NCBI GenBank assembly: GCA_946122785.1
Contig: CAMGYJ010000005.1
Coordinates: forward strand, 88,406,547-88,470,546
Reading direction: 5' to 3'
DNA length: 64,000 nt
Source of the DNA: Linum tenue
Taxonomy: Eukaryota; Streptophyta; Magnoliopsida; Malpighiales; Linaceae
Shown: positions 34,385-44,743 of the stretch, piece after piece
Position numbering within the stretch: the stretch's first letter is position 1
Layout of the letters: every line of letters starts with the position of its first letter
The notes under the pieces: generated by a model
The model's input: only the letters and a program-made list of their open reading frames with translations
What the model was told of the DNA's origin: nothing
Database searches by the model: none
Made by a program: the position numbers and the translations under genes

Positions 34385-37363
34385 TCAAAAGAAAAGATAT
34401 ACAACTGAAGGATCAACCATTACTCTAATATCTCCTTGAACTCTCTGAACCAGAGCATGAGAATCATGTTGCTTCCCTGCGAACTTAATCAAGCATCGCT
34501 CTCTCCATATTGACGCAATCATAGCCTGCCATATCAGCTTCCCTGCTTGTGCAACAACAGTGGAGCCTTTGAAAGTAGTCAAGGCCCACTGAATCTCTCC
34601 CTCCCATTGATCACTAGGGACTCTCACTGCATATTTACCAAACAAAACTGCAAACAACTGCTTAAACAGAGGACAAACAGCAAACAGATGGGATCGAGTT
34701 TCCAGAATACAAGTGCAGAAAGCATAGCCAATGTCACCAGGACCTCCCCACCTTTGAACCTTCTCACTAGTGGTAATGCCATCAGTAATAACCAACCAAA
34801 CCAGAAATTGATTTTTTGGGATGCTAGCAACTTTCCAAACCAATTTCCCCCATGAAACTTTGTCCTTCTTTGGGCGGAATTCCTCCCAAACCTTCCTTAT
34901 ACAGAATTTGTCCATAAGAGTCCCCTTCCAGTAAACACCATCCCCAGCTACAGAAATCAATCCCCTAAGTTTGTCCCTGATTTTCAAGACCTTCTGCCAC
35001 AGCCAAGACCCTGCTTTTTAGGTAAGAGTCCAGAAATTCCCTCCTTTGATTCGATATTCCCATAGCCAAGCCACCCATAATGATCCCTGTCTGATCAACA
35101 CAGCCCAGATATGTCTAACTACACAAGCAAAATTCCAAGTATGCAAGTCTTTAAGTCCAAGCCCCCCTTCATTTTTAGGGAATGTAATCCGAGACCAAGC
35201 CACCACTGATTTTTTCCTAGCACCCTCACCTACTCCCCATAAGAAATCACTACACATTCTCTCTATAGTTTTTATGATAGCCTTTGGCAGAATGAAAATC
35301 GACATCCAGAAATGAGCCATACTATATAACACAGCCATCACCAGTTGAAGTTTGCCAGCATAAGATAGTGTTTTAGACTTCCAACTATTGATTCTGTGCA
35401 TGACTTTGTCAATTAAAGGCTTACAAGCCTTGATGGAAAGCTTACCAGGGAGCAGGGGAAGGCCTAAGTATCAGACTGGGAGTGCCCCAAGTTTGTACCC
35501 TGAGTGCTGAGACATCAGCACCTGCCACTGATCATCAATACCACCACAGTATAATTCACATTTGGAAGGATTAGATTTCAAACCAGACATGTACCTAAAC
35601 TCATCTAGTACCTTCTTAATACACTGAATGCCAAAATTAGAGCCATCAGAGAATAGCAATAAGTCATCCGCAAACATTAAGTGTGTAATCTTTGCAATGA
35701 CTGCACTTAACCTAGTAGCAAGAATCTTTGCAATGGACTTATAGAGTATATTACAGCATGCTATAGGTCTGAAAAACTTCATATCTTCTGGACTATGGAC
35801 TTTTGGTATAAGAGCAAGCAGTGTAGAGTTAACACTTACTGGGATTTTGGACATTTGGAAGCAATACAGGATGGCAATTGTGACTTCTGCTCCCACAATA
35901 CTCCAAACTGCCTGGAAAAAGCAAGCTGGATACCCATCAGGTCCAGGGGCTTTGTCCCCATTAAACCCAAACATAGTAGATCTGACCTCCTCTGCAGTGA
36001 CTGGTTTACATAATTCAATCCCCTGAGCAGGAATAAGTTGCTTTAACAGCAAGCTTTTTAATTGGTCAACCTCAGGAGCAACCACCTCTTTATCCACCTC
36101 TCCCAATAGATTTATATAAAAATCCTCTGCTATCTTAGTCATACCCTCCAGATCAGTGACCCTATGACCAGCCTCATCAATAAGAGACCTAATCATATTC
36201 TTCTTCTGCCTGGTTTTGACTGACCTGAAAAAATAAGGAGTGTTTGAGTCTCCCTCTTTCAACCAAACTTCCCTGGACTTTTGTCTGAAAAAAGACTCCT
36301 CGGCTTCTCTCAACTCTTTAGCCTCCTTAGATAGTCTATTCTCAATCTCAAATGTAGATGATGAGGGATTTTTTAGAGCTTCTGCTTGAGCCAAAAGTAA
36401 CTCAGAAGCTTTCAGCTTTAGTCTAGCAGACAGATCAGAGAACACCTCTCTGTTGAGTTTCTTCAATAAACCCTTCAAAATCTTCAGTTTCTGACACACT
36501 CGAACCAAAGGAGAACCAGCTACTTGCGTGCTCCAAGCCTGTTTAACCAGCTCCATAAACTGAGGATGTTGAATCCAAAATTTAAAAAATTTAAACATCT
36601 TAGGCAGAGATTTTACTGAACAGTCAGAATCAAGCAAGATGGGGCAGTGGTCTGAAACTGAGGGATCAAGGAGATCCACAGTACTCGAAGGCAAATCAGT
36701 CAGCCATTTAGTATTAACAAATACTTTGTCAAGTCTCCTAGCAATTGGATTGCCCTGCTGTTTGTTGATCCATGTGAACCATGGCCCTGAGGCCTTGTGC
36801 TCTTCCACTTCACAGTCATACTGCCACTTTTTGAAATCAACCATACTACTTGATACCTGAGGATGATTATAAGCCTCACTTGGATCCCCAATAGCATTGA
36901 AATCCCCAAACACAACCCAAAGGAGAGATTCTACCTGATATTTAACCAAATCATCATAAAGAGTTCTTCTATCAGCCTCCTCATTAGAGGCATAAATAAC
37001 AGAGAAGAAGAAAGGGACCCATGATCCAACCATAGCATGAATGAGTTGGTCACTTGTATGCAAAACCTGGAGTTTGATGTCAGCCTTCCACAAAAGCCAC
37101 AACTTCCCCAAACCAGCAGTATTATTAGAAACCTTAGACTTCCAACCAGAAAACCGCCTATTAATCATATCATCAGCCTTATTACTCCTAACTCTAGGTT
37201 CTAGTATAACTACTATATCTATACTATGTGTAGTAATCAGCTGTTGAACAGCTTTATTCTTATCCGGGTCATTAAACCCCCGGATATTCCATGTAAGTAT
37301 CTTCATTTCTTCTTCCCAATCCCCCCCCCCCCCTTTGCGAGGAAGAACAGGCTCAATCACCAT
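34385..37363 (-). pseudogene. LINE ORF2: endonuclease-reverse transcriptase with internal deletion
   Basis: The N-terminal endonuclease/exonuclease/phosphatase domain is whole: MKILTWNIRGFNDP, ILEPRVR, VFGDFNAIGD and SVSDHCPILL carry the expected acidic, Asn and His residues. The linker has WLKEGDSNTPYFF. Reverse transcriptase begins with GFNGDKAPGPDGYPACFF and FFRPIACCNILYKSIAKILATRL, then jumps at about 35690 from VIAKI directly to THLMFADDLLLFSDGS. This removes roughly 150 residues, including the motif A Asp region and the GLRQGDPLSP block, without breaking the frame. A TGA at 35471 (before YLGLPL) and a stop at about 35018 interrupt the C-terminal part, which still shows the zf-RVT region (WKVASIPKNQFLVWL, KVQRWGG). 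The enzyme would nick DNA and copy element RNA. This copy cannot. Confidence 0.9.
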
Positions 37364-37480
37364 AGGAGTAGTAGGCTTCTTCTTCGAACCAACAGTTATC
37401 CAGGGATTGGTCTCTTTAACAAATGCTGGGGTCTGAGCAGTTAGCTTCCCTGGACCAGGTGAACTAGCAACATCAGACTG

Positions 37481-38521
37481 TTATAGAAAAGAACTAGGAC
37501 TCCCAGTGTCAACTGATGATCCCAGCACTATATCCACAAACCTAGCACTTGCATTCCCATTTGCAGTAGGTAAATTGGAGACATCCTGAACACCCTCACT
37601 AGCAACCTCAGACAATGGCAACTGTGGCTTGTCAATCAACACAGCACTAACAACAAACTGAACTAAATGATCCCCTTCAGCACCAGCTTCCACTTGCATC
37701 TCAGACCCATCCTCAACAGACTCCCCTGAAATCCCCAAAGAAGGCTGATCAGTAGTCTTCTGCTTTACAACCCACTTCTTATTGCTACGAGCCAAAGCAT
37801 TGCAATCATGCCCATAAACAGCACAGACAGGACAGACCCTAGGCAGATTCAAATATTCCACTTCCACAGCAAAACTTGGATCCTCATCAGGATAGAGACG
37901 AATTGAGGAGGGAAAGCCACAATCGGCAGTAAGATCAACACAGACTTTGGCAAAGCCCAGCTGCCCACCCACCCTTGTGGTTTTATCCATCCAGAGAGGA
38001 GGACCAACCGTGCTAGCAACCCATTCCAAACCTTCCACCGAATGGTACTCCAAAGGTATACCCCAAATGTTAACCCATATAGGAAGAGATTCTACCTGAG
38101 GAGCAACTGGCTGTATCCCTGGCACCCACTTTCTGAGATAAAGCTGGTTCCCCTGGAAGTGCCACGGCCCTGATTTGAAAACCCACCTACTGGTTGAAGC
38201 CGAAGGAAACTGGAAGACAAACAAACGGGGACCAAATCTTGACACCCGAACAGCACCATCTCTCCCCCAAATTGAGGTAGCCCACATCTGAAGCTGCGCC
38301 ACCTTAGGTTGAGCTCCAACAAATTGCCCGATCAAGCAATCTCGCCAGCGCTCTTCCCCTTTTTGCTTAACCTCCCGAGGAATGCGGAAACCATCATTGA
38401 CACGCTCTGGAGGACGATACTTCATCCGATTTTCAGGGGCGATGTCAAATAACTGCGCCCAGGAACAACTCCCCGAACCCTTGCCCGTCGTCGGATCAGA
38501 TTCCGACGACGAGGCCGCCAT
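37481..38521 (-). CDS. LINE ORF1 (DUF4283 plus CCHC knuckle), 346 aa
   Basis: An open frame with the plant LINE ORF1 architecture. DUF4283 occupies about residues 45-190 (LIGQFVGAQPKVAQLQMWA, SRWVFKSGPWHFQGNQLYLR and LPIWVNIWGIPLEYHSVEGL), followed by a zf-CCHC_4 knuckle CPVCAVYGHDC around residue 237. ORF1 proteins bind LINE RNA and chaperone it during target-primed reverse transcription. The ATG at 38521 lies about 55 bp inside the element. The acidic, low-complexity C-terminus is typical of this family. No stop codon interrupts it, in contrast with ORF2. Confidence 0.85.
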   Translation of the reverse strand: MAASSSESDPTTGKGSGSCSWAQLFDIAPENRMKYRPPERVNDGFRIPREVKQKGEERWRDCLIGQFVGAQPKVAQLQMWATSIWGRDGAVRVSRFGPRLFVFQFPSASTSRWVFKSGPWHFQGNQLYLRKWVPGIQPVAPQVESLPIWVNIWGIPLEYHSVEGLEWVASTVGPPLWMDKTTRVGGQLGFAKVCVDLTADCGFPSSIRLYPDEDPSFAVEVEYLNLPRVCPVCAVYGHDCNALARSNKKWVVKQKTTDQPSLGISGESVEDGSEMQVEAGAEGDHLVQFVVSAVLIDKPQLPLSEVASEGVQDVSNLPTANGNASARFVDIVLGSSVDTGSPSSFL

Positions 38522-38575
38522 CGCGAGCAGAACGAGTAGCAGCGAGAGGTTAGAGAGAGAGGAACAAATCGTAGC

Positions 38576-38693
38576 GTCGGAACAATTTATCCCTATAACC
38601 TTGTATATATAATTAATCTTCAGCGGTAGAGCAGTGGTTCCATATCCTTCTTTGCCACAATTTTGAGTACAAACTAAAGTTTAGAGGCACAAC
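38576..38693. promoter_or_regulatory. Intergenic region between divergent MULE genes (right half)
   Basis: It starts with the second copy of the LINE target site and leads into the Ulp1-like gene. It contains TTGTATATATAATTAATC (about 38600), a candidate TATA element about 90 bp before the ATG. Confidence 0.45.
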
Positions 38694-40512
38694 ATGGAAA
38701 ATAGGAGGATTACTCGCTCTTCGTCCAAGCTTCTGGTATGTCTAATAGCTCTTCAATCATTGAAATTCATTCTAGTTAATTTATTAATCGTAGGTTCACT
38801 GTCATTGAAGGAGACCGACGAATTTGTGACTCCAACAAAGAAACCAAGGCTACCCAAAGGTGTAAGCACTCCATCCACTCCTGCTTCAGTCATCGTTTTT
38901 ATTTCGGACGATGAATCTTACTATGAGGTAACACCAAAGAAGCCAAATGGAAAAAGTATTTCCCTAAGTTCTGTTGACAAGGTAATAAAGGTGTCCTATT
39001 TGCCATTGAAGTGTTCTTTGCCATTTTTCCGGTTAGACATAACGAATACATTTCGACTCGTGTTTATTTGTGGTCCTTATTCCAGGTTGTTTTGAAGTTT
39101 AAGCTACCTACTGGTATGGAATACGATGATGAGCAAATCCAGCTTGCTCACTATATATTTTTAGCCAATCTGCCACCTGACGAAGTATTGGTCAAAACCT
39201 CAAACAACTCTTGTACCAGGAAGTCATTGTAGTCCTTAAGCCCTCGCTCATTCGTAAATGCTGAAGTAATCTACGGAACTCAACAATTTTGTTTTGTTTG
39301 TCCACTATCAATGCTTTCTACGTAGAAATATAAAAATCTATAGTATCATGAAGTGTTTTTTGTCCATGTTCTATTATGTTATAACAGCGGTGGCTTGTCA
39401 CTTGACTCTAGAAGAGTTGTGGACAAATTCTAAGGACGGGAAAGGAGTGTGCTATCTGCCTGCTGAACTACAGGTTGTGGTCCGATTTTGCTTAAGATTA
39501 ATTTCCTGTCACCAAACAAATACAACAAATGTTTTTTTAACGTGAATGATATTGTGTTGACAAAATTTCAATTGTGCAACTACCACATGGGCAGGAACTA
39601 GTGATTTCATGTGGAATAACACCCAAGAGGGCATTAGACCTATACGAATCAAAATTCCTTAGTCGAACCAATATGGTGAACAAGGTAAATTGTTCGTCTT
39701 AATAAGTATTACATGGTTTGCAGTTTATTTTTTTAATACGTGTTGACAATTTCCGCATATGTATCTGTGTGTTCCGATGAGAGATAATGCCCATTGGTAC
39801 TTGGATGTCATTAAGTTGGACAAGGAAGAAGTCCATATCTTGGATCCACAACTAACTGAAGACCGCAATTCCTTTCGACTACAATTTGTTCAAACAATGG
39901 TAAATTTGTGACATTGTGCCGTTATAACGCAAAAAAATGTAAATACCTCTTTCTAAATACAAATATTTCTTAATTTGCACAAATGGGATTTCTACAAGCC
40001 TTGTGGAAGATTCTCTATCGTGAACAAGGTCTGGGATCCTCGCCACCAAGGATTGCGGAGTTTTCATACACAAATCCTTCAAAGGATCAAGAACAACTAC
40101 ATCGGTAAGTATACCCATTTTGCGTGATATTAAACGACGACTTATCAACTTGTTTATCATGCAATGCTTTCATTTTATGTAGGTCTGACAGTGGAGTCTG
40201 GGTCTGCATGTGGATGTATGGTGCAAGCTGGGGCTCCTCTTATATTTGGGTAAAGACAATTCTAGTTCGCATATTGGAAAACCACACTTGTTTGTTATTT
40301 TTGAATCATGCATTAAGCACCATGTTTGTTGATGCTGATAGCCATGCACTCAAATGAGGAGGATGCAGATCGCTTTGTACCTTGTTCGAGAGCCCATGAA
40401 CTAAATAAGGCGTATGGTGCTGACGGAAGCAAGAACAGTTGCACCTCAAGTTGAAGCTGCAGTCGAAGAGTACAAGAAAGCCCATGAAAGGAGGAAAAAG
40501 GAAAGAGAATAG
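38694..40512 (+). pseudogene. MULE-borne Ulp1-like (C48) cysteine protease, Cys nucleophile replaced by Ser
   Basis: About eight exons with GT/AG borders can be followed: MENRRITRSSSKLL (38694), KETDEFVTPTKKPRLPKG (38792-38981), LKFKLPTGMEYDDEQIQLAHY (39086 on), HLTLEELWTNSKDGKGVCYL (39386 on), ISCGITPKRALDLYESKF (39597), LCVPMRDNAHWYLDVIKLDK with EVHILDPQ (39760-39898), LWKILYREQGLG (about 39990) and SDSGVWVCMWM (40184). The C48 family cleaves SUMO or ubiquitin-like tags using His (HWYL), Asp and Cys (DCG). Here the third motif is DSG, so the nucleophile is Ser. The last exon, QIALYLVREPMN then stop, continues in frame with IRRMVLTEARTVAP to the TAG at 40512. So one nonsense codon and one active-site change are present. 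Ulp1-like genes are known cargo of plant MULEs (KI-MULEs), which fits its position. Confidence 0.75.
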
Positions 40513-42080
40513 CACAACGAAACCCAGTCAAAGAGCCCAAGGACAACCTGATTTTGCATTTTTTTTAAGATGATGGACAACCATGTTATGTTTTGTTTTT
40601 CAAGATGATAGACAACCATTTTTGGTTTGGTTTGGTAAATGCTTTCTATATTTGTTTTTTGGTTTAGTTTGGTTTGTTTTTTCGTGGAAACTATATTGAC
40701 TTTTCGGACAGCCATCCCTTCCGAATCGAGTCTCAAAGTATCTAGCTTTAACCTGGCTACTACCTTAGCCAACAAGTGGCAATTTCCAGCTTTCCAGTTA
40801 CACTTTTGCACAACCTGAAAAGGGACCTTCTGGACTTGATCTCCAGGTTCAATACAATCAATAAAATCTCATTTTCATCGAGCCATGCGTGACGAACAGG
40901 CTTCCAAAGTGAGCTACCCGAAATGGCAAAGGGACTTGACCAAAATTCCAGCTTCCAACTTGTGAGTGAGGTTGCTTCTGGTTCAAGCCATTGTATCTTG
41001 TAGAGAGGTTTAATTGAGATCATATCATTCCACTTTGTTCCCAATTGCCCTCGTCTAATTAAATTTGCATTGATGTATGGTTAACCCAAAAAGTAAAACT
41101 GATTGGCTCCCAATCAACATAATTATTGACGAAAACCCGTACAAGGCAGATAGAAAATTCTTAGGTAATTAATTTAATGTTCTTAGGATATGGAAAGGCT
41201 TTCATTCCTTGAATTTCCACCAACTATGTATGCACTCCCCTTTTAGTGAGAGAATTAATTGTATTAATAAATACAATAAAAGGCTTACATAATTAATAGA
41301 TTCTTTATTGTGTATAATTAAAAGGGTATATTTACTATAAACAAAGCATGATAGATTCACTGGGGGGAATAAAAGAAGCATGAGTCTTGATGAAAAAGAG
41401 AAAAAATCACCATAGATCAAAATTCATTATAATCAAGCCATTTAAAATCCATACTATTCACGCCTATCATCATCACTATACTTGTGACCAAATATAAATA
41501 AAATCATAATTTTCAAAAACCATTAAAAATTGAAGATGAAATAAGTAACACATTCTTCGACCTAATTGGAACTGCTTAGAACAAAAACGGATTAAAATCT
41601 CCCACAATGAAATTCATTTGCAATTTCATAGGTAGTCCCTACTTCCACTTCTACAATTTTGAGAAAACACCACTTCTCAACTTCATCCAGTCTACAACAA
41701 TGAAATCCAAATGCAATTTCAATGAGTGGGACGAACATATTAATTTAGCACTACTAAACAATTTATATATCATCTCATTCATCTAAAATCTTTAATAAAG
41801 AGTAAAAAAGGGCCCACCAACGGTCCATTTGAATTGCAAGAAGAATTGCACATGATGCAAATTTGCACCCTTGCAATAGCTTCTCACATCATAGCAATAT
41901 AAAGATACAATTGCACCTCCTTGCAACATCATCTTGAAAGTCACAAAAATTGCACCATTGGAGATCACCATTACTGCATCTCGTCACCTGTCTTAGGGAT
42001 CCTAGCCATGGCAAATTCAAAAAATACTGCATACATAGAAAAATCCAAGTGTGGACATTTCAGTAATCAAAATAGGAAAC
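40513..42080. other. MULE interior, noncoding
   Basis: Minus-strand frames at 40446-41044 give peptides without recognisable similarity. AATTGCA/TGCAATT phrases cluster at about 41630-41960. Nothing here is called as a gene. Confidence 0.4.
41600..41731. repeat. Short stem-loop MITE, about 132 bp
   Basis: TCCCACAATGAAATTCATTTGC and, at the right end, GCAATTTCAATGAGTGGGA form imperfect inverted repeats around a short loop. No target duplication was recognised and there is no coding sequence. Confidence 0.45.
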
Positions 42081-42265
42081 TTTCCTAGTCAGATGATGTA
42101 CTGGCTCCCCTCAGTACCTGACAGTTTGAGTGCTGGAGAATAAAGGAAAAGACAAAAGACTGAAAAAAAACCCAACAAAGACTTAGTAAACTTGTTAACA
42201 GAAGACATCCATTGCTGGCCCCTTTGCTCCTCCAACGCTCCACCCCGCCCTGCATCAATCGACTC

Positions 42266-43120
42266 TCATGCAAGCCGAGGACGTTTGCTTGAGGAGGCCT
42301 CAGGGGTCTCTTGATGGTCCGTATTCCGATTCTCAATAAAAGTATTAGTCAATTCGGCTATACGGTACACCGACAAATAAGCGCACTGGTCCTCCTTAAC
42401 ATAAACGCTCAGATCCATCCCAACTCTTTCAAAAAAGGTGCTGACGAAGGTGGCATAGGGAAAGGCAGTGTACCAGTTTTCCCCTTTGGGAGCAGCTTCG
42501 ACAATGTTCAGACACATTAGAGATGCGAGGTTAACAGGAACACCTCTTTGAGCTTGCACAAGGATAAACAAGTCAAGTTTATGAATAATGGAATGACCAT
42601 GGTACCTTGGAAGGAAGCAGTTGACGATCAACCGGTGGAGGAATCGAAGAGGATCTAGGAGGAAAGAAGACTCAAAATCGTACAGCCGCCCAAGATCGCT
42701 TCTGCTCTCAATGGGGTATCCTCCAGCGGGAAGATCAAGGATCTCAGCAAATTGATGAGGCTGAAAGCAGACTCTATGTCCGAGGAAGATCGACACCATA
42801 TGAGAATCAGAGGGACCAGAAAATTGTAGATTGTGGTAGAACTTCCTCACGACATGGGGGCAGTAACTTGTGCTTCCTCGACTCCGAAGATCAAAGAAAT
42901 TTTCCCAGCCAAGATTTTTTATTAACGTCTTCACTTCTGGAGGGAATGGACTTAGGTGGATGAACTCGTACTCGGCGACAATGACGGTTTTGCTTGTAAA
43001 TGAAAGATAGTCATCGAGACTGGAGATGGATCGGCAGTCTTCGTTTGATAGAGACAGTATCCCCATTTTCGCAAATGATCTACTTTTCTTTGTCATGGAG
43101 TCTGGAGGAAGAAGGAACAA
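42266..43120 (-). CDS. Putative plant transposon protein-type ORF in the MULE, 284 aa, intact
   Basis: One long open frame next to the right MULE terminus, transcribed inward. Landmarks are AEYEFIHLSPFPPEVKTLI, STSYCPHVVRKFYHNLQ, VSIFLGHRVCFQPHQFAEILDLPAGG, LHRLIVNCFLPRYHGHSIIH, LDLFILVQAQRGVPVNLASL and a basic C-terminus SSSKRPRLA, a likely nuclear signal. The order 'F/Y-F-x-N-L ... L-x-LP ... R-x-LIP(R)-x-S ... D-x-F-I ... G-x-x-(V/I)-N-L' fits the 'putative plant transposon protein' family (PF20167-like), of unknown biochemical function and often seen beside Ulp1-like genes or in plant mobile elements. Start could be 43120 or the Met at 43096 (MTKKSRSF). No intron or stop damages it, unlike its two neighbours, which hints at recent selection or youth. 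Assignment is by pattern only. Confidence 0.6.
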   Translation of the reverse strand: MFLLPPDSMTKKSRSFAKMGILSLSNEDCRSISSLDDYLSFTSKTVIVAEYEFIHLSPFPPEVKTLIKNLGWENFFDLRSRGSTSYCPHVVRKFYHNLQFSGPSDSHMVSIFLGHRVCFQPHQFAEILDLPAGGYPIESRSDLGRLYDFESSFLLDPLRFLHRLIVNCFLPRYHGHSIIHKLDLFILVQAQRGVPVNLASLMCLNIVEAAPKGENWYTAFPYATFVSTFFERVGMDLSVYVKEDQCAYLSVYRIAELTNTFIENRNTDHQETPEASSSKRPRLA

Positions 43121-43319
43121 AGGGAAGGTGAAGATGGAGGAGCGAGAGAATGTAGGTGTAAGAAAAAGTGACCGTGGGGGGTTGAGTCTGGAGACGTGAG
43201 TGTGATGGAAAGTATGATAAACACGATAATAGACATGGTCACCGTAATCGTCTTAGAAAGAGATAGGCGATGGGAAATAAAATGGCGAAGAACAAACAAG
43301 ACAAAATAAATTGGGACAT

Positions 43320-43722
43320 TCAAACTACGTCGAATGTGGATGCAAGGAATTGGGATTAAAAAAGATGACTAAGTAGGGGAGTTCAAATTGGATGGGGAGC
43401 TTCTCTTGGAACTGTGAAGGGGCGTCCCTCCATGACGAGAGAGGGATCGTGTAATTGGTTAGGGAGACTGGAAATTGGTTAGGGCGGCAGTGGGTCTACC
43501 CAATTGGGTTTGTAGTCTTAATCCATTTATTTAATCGGGGCAGTTAGTTGGACTAGGATGAAAACAATCTTAACGCGTAAGGAGGCTTTTTGTAATGTGT
43601 TTAGTTATTTAGTGGCGCATTTAGGTTCAACAAACGTGAGCCGTGGAGATTGAGAATGAATGGTTAAGATCGGCCAATGTACCCGTACCCTGGATTTTTC
43701 CCTGGGCACCGTAGAAGTCACC
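43320..43722 (-). repeat. MULE right terminal inverted repeat
   Basis: About 400 bp matching, in inverse orientation, the left repeat on both sides of the CACTA insertion. The outermost CTGGGCACCGTAGAAGTCACC precedes the ATATATATAT flank. The upstream region of the 42266-43120 ORF lies between it and this repeat. Confidence 0.8.
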
Positions 43723-43732
43723 ATATATATAT

Positions 43733-44736
43733 GGATAATTACTTAACTGGTTAATCTGGTTTGATTCGCTAGGAGTGTGAAACAAAACTAAATGACCTAA
43801 ACCCAACAAGGTAAAATTTTTAACCATACCAAACCAATTATCCAAATTAACCAAAATATGCAAATACTACCGGTTAAAATGTTACCACGATAACCACTCT
43901 GTTTGAATACCCCTATCATAAACATCCTAAAGCATACCACAAATTTATTAAAGCAACGAAAAATGGTTTCGTCTAATGGTAATACCAGTTTTTTTAAAGC
44001 ATACCAGAAATCTCATAAAGCATACCACAAATTTTTTTAATATATACCATAAACTTAGTTCATGAATTGGACATATTTGTAAATTTTAACAATTTTAGGT
44101 ATAAAAATATAATTTTTCATCAATATTTTGATAACAATATTAAGTTTACATACAAAACTATAATTTGCATGTGAAATCTAAACACACGAGATGAAGGGGT
44201 GAAAGGAGTTGGTCCTATGAGTGTAGTTACTATCATACCTTTAATGAAAATGCTAGTATTGTGCTAATACTAAGAGTCAGTAAGAGGTGTTAACATATTA
44301 TACGTATAACTTTTTTGTTATCATATATCCTTTAAATAACTCGGATAGCTATTATTTAATTTTATAATATCATGCAGTTAGTTTTGGTACACTAGTAGGC
44401 TATTAGCACCGCATCTTATTATATGTCTCATTATGAACTCAAACCTTGGTACTCTTTGGACATTTATACACAAATCAAAAAAAAAAAAAAAACCAACAAT
44501 AGGCCATATAACGGAATACAGACAGGTGAAGGTCGCAAACGAAAGACAAGCCAAAATCAACATTCCCATACTTGACCAACGATCTCTTTGGTGGATGAGA
44601 TGCTCATTCACGTACAACTGCCCTGCCCAGCTGTGAGAAGAAATGAGACAGAAAACAAACACCTCGATCCCAATCATTGTACTTAGCTTTTAACCCATAA
44701 ATGAATTCCAATTTTTGGCTTCCCCAATAATGCTCC
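43733..44736. other. Upstream region of BSP gene 2
   Basis: AT-rich noncoding DNA. 44085-44180 is a third copy of the dispersed AT-rich repeat seen at 11560-11770 (ACTATAATTTGCATGTGAAATC and CATCAATATTTTGAT). A run of 17 A lies at about 44478-44494. Confidence 0.5.
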
Positions 44737-44743
44737 TTTATAA
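44737..44743 (+). promoter_or_regulatory. Candidate TATA box of BSP gene 2
   Basis: TTTATAA lies about 75 bp upstream of the start codon and about 40 bp downstream of a CCAATTTTTGGCTTC stretch (complement-like CCAAT). Position and sequence suit a plant core promoter. Confidence 0.5.

Larger units (their letters stand above)
34250..38575 (-). mobile_element. LINE (L1-type), near full length, 4.3 kb
   Basis: Minus-strand element with a poly-A tail (T run 34250-34261), ORF2, ORF1 and a 5' leader. The target duplication GTCGGAACA flanks it exactly (34241-34249, 38576-38584). It separates the divergent promoters of the MULE genes. The poly-C run at 37321-37334 lies between or at the start of ORF2. 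ORF2 has an internal in-frame deletion and two nonsense codons, so it is defective. Confidence 0.93.
26662..43722. mobile_element. 17-kb Mutator-like element (MULE) with three cargo genes
   Basis: The left terminus GGGCAATTTTAGGGTGCCCAGGG and the reverse complement of the right terminus (GGTGACTTCTACGGTGCCCAGGG) open long degenerate inverted repeats. These share GCCGCCCTAACCAATTTCCAGTCTCCC, CGATCCCTC, GATCCCCATCCAAT/GCTCCCCATCCAAT and CCTTG(T/C)ATCCAC further in. ATATATATAT flanks both ends (26652-26661, 43723-43732), as long as a 9-10 bp Mutator target duplication although low in complexity. Inside are a FAR1/MURA-type transposase (minus), a Ulp1-like protease (plus) and a putative plant transposon protein ORF (minus). 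A CACTA element and a LINE were inserted later. Without them the element is about 8.9 kb. Confidence 0.8.

Noticed and set aside
38621..38645. GCGGTAGAGCAGTGG resembling a tRNA D-arm
   Set aside because: No T-arm (GGTTCGA-type), anticodon stem or 3' acceptor complement follows within 60 bases, so this is chance similarity.
40446..41044. Overlapping minus-strand ORFs in the MULE interior
   Set aside because: Overlap in different frames with no domain. They partly lie opposite the last Ulp1-like exon. I could not support a captured gene.
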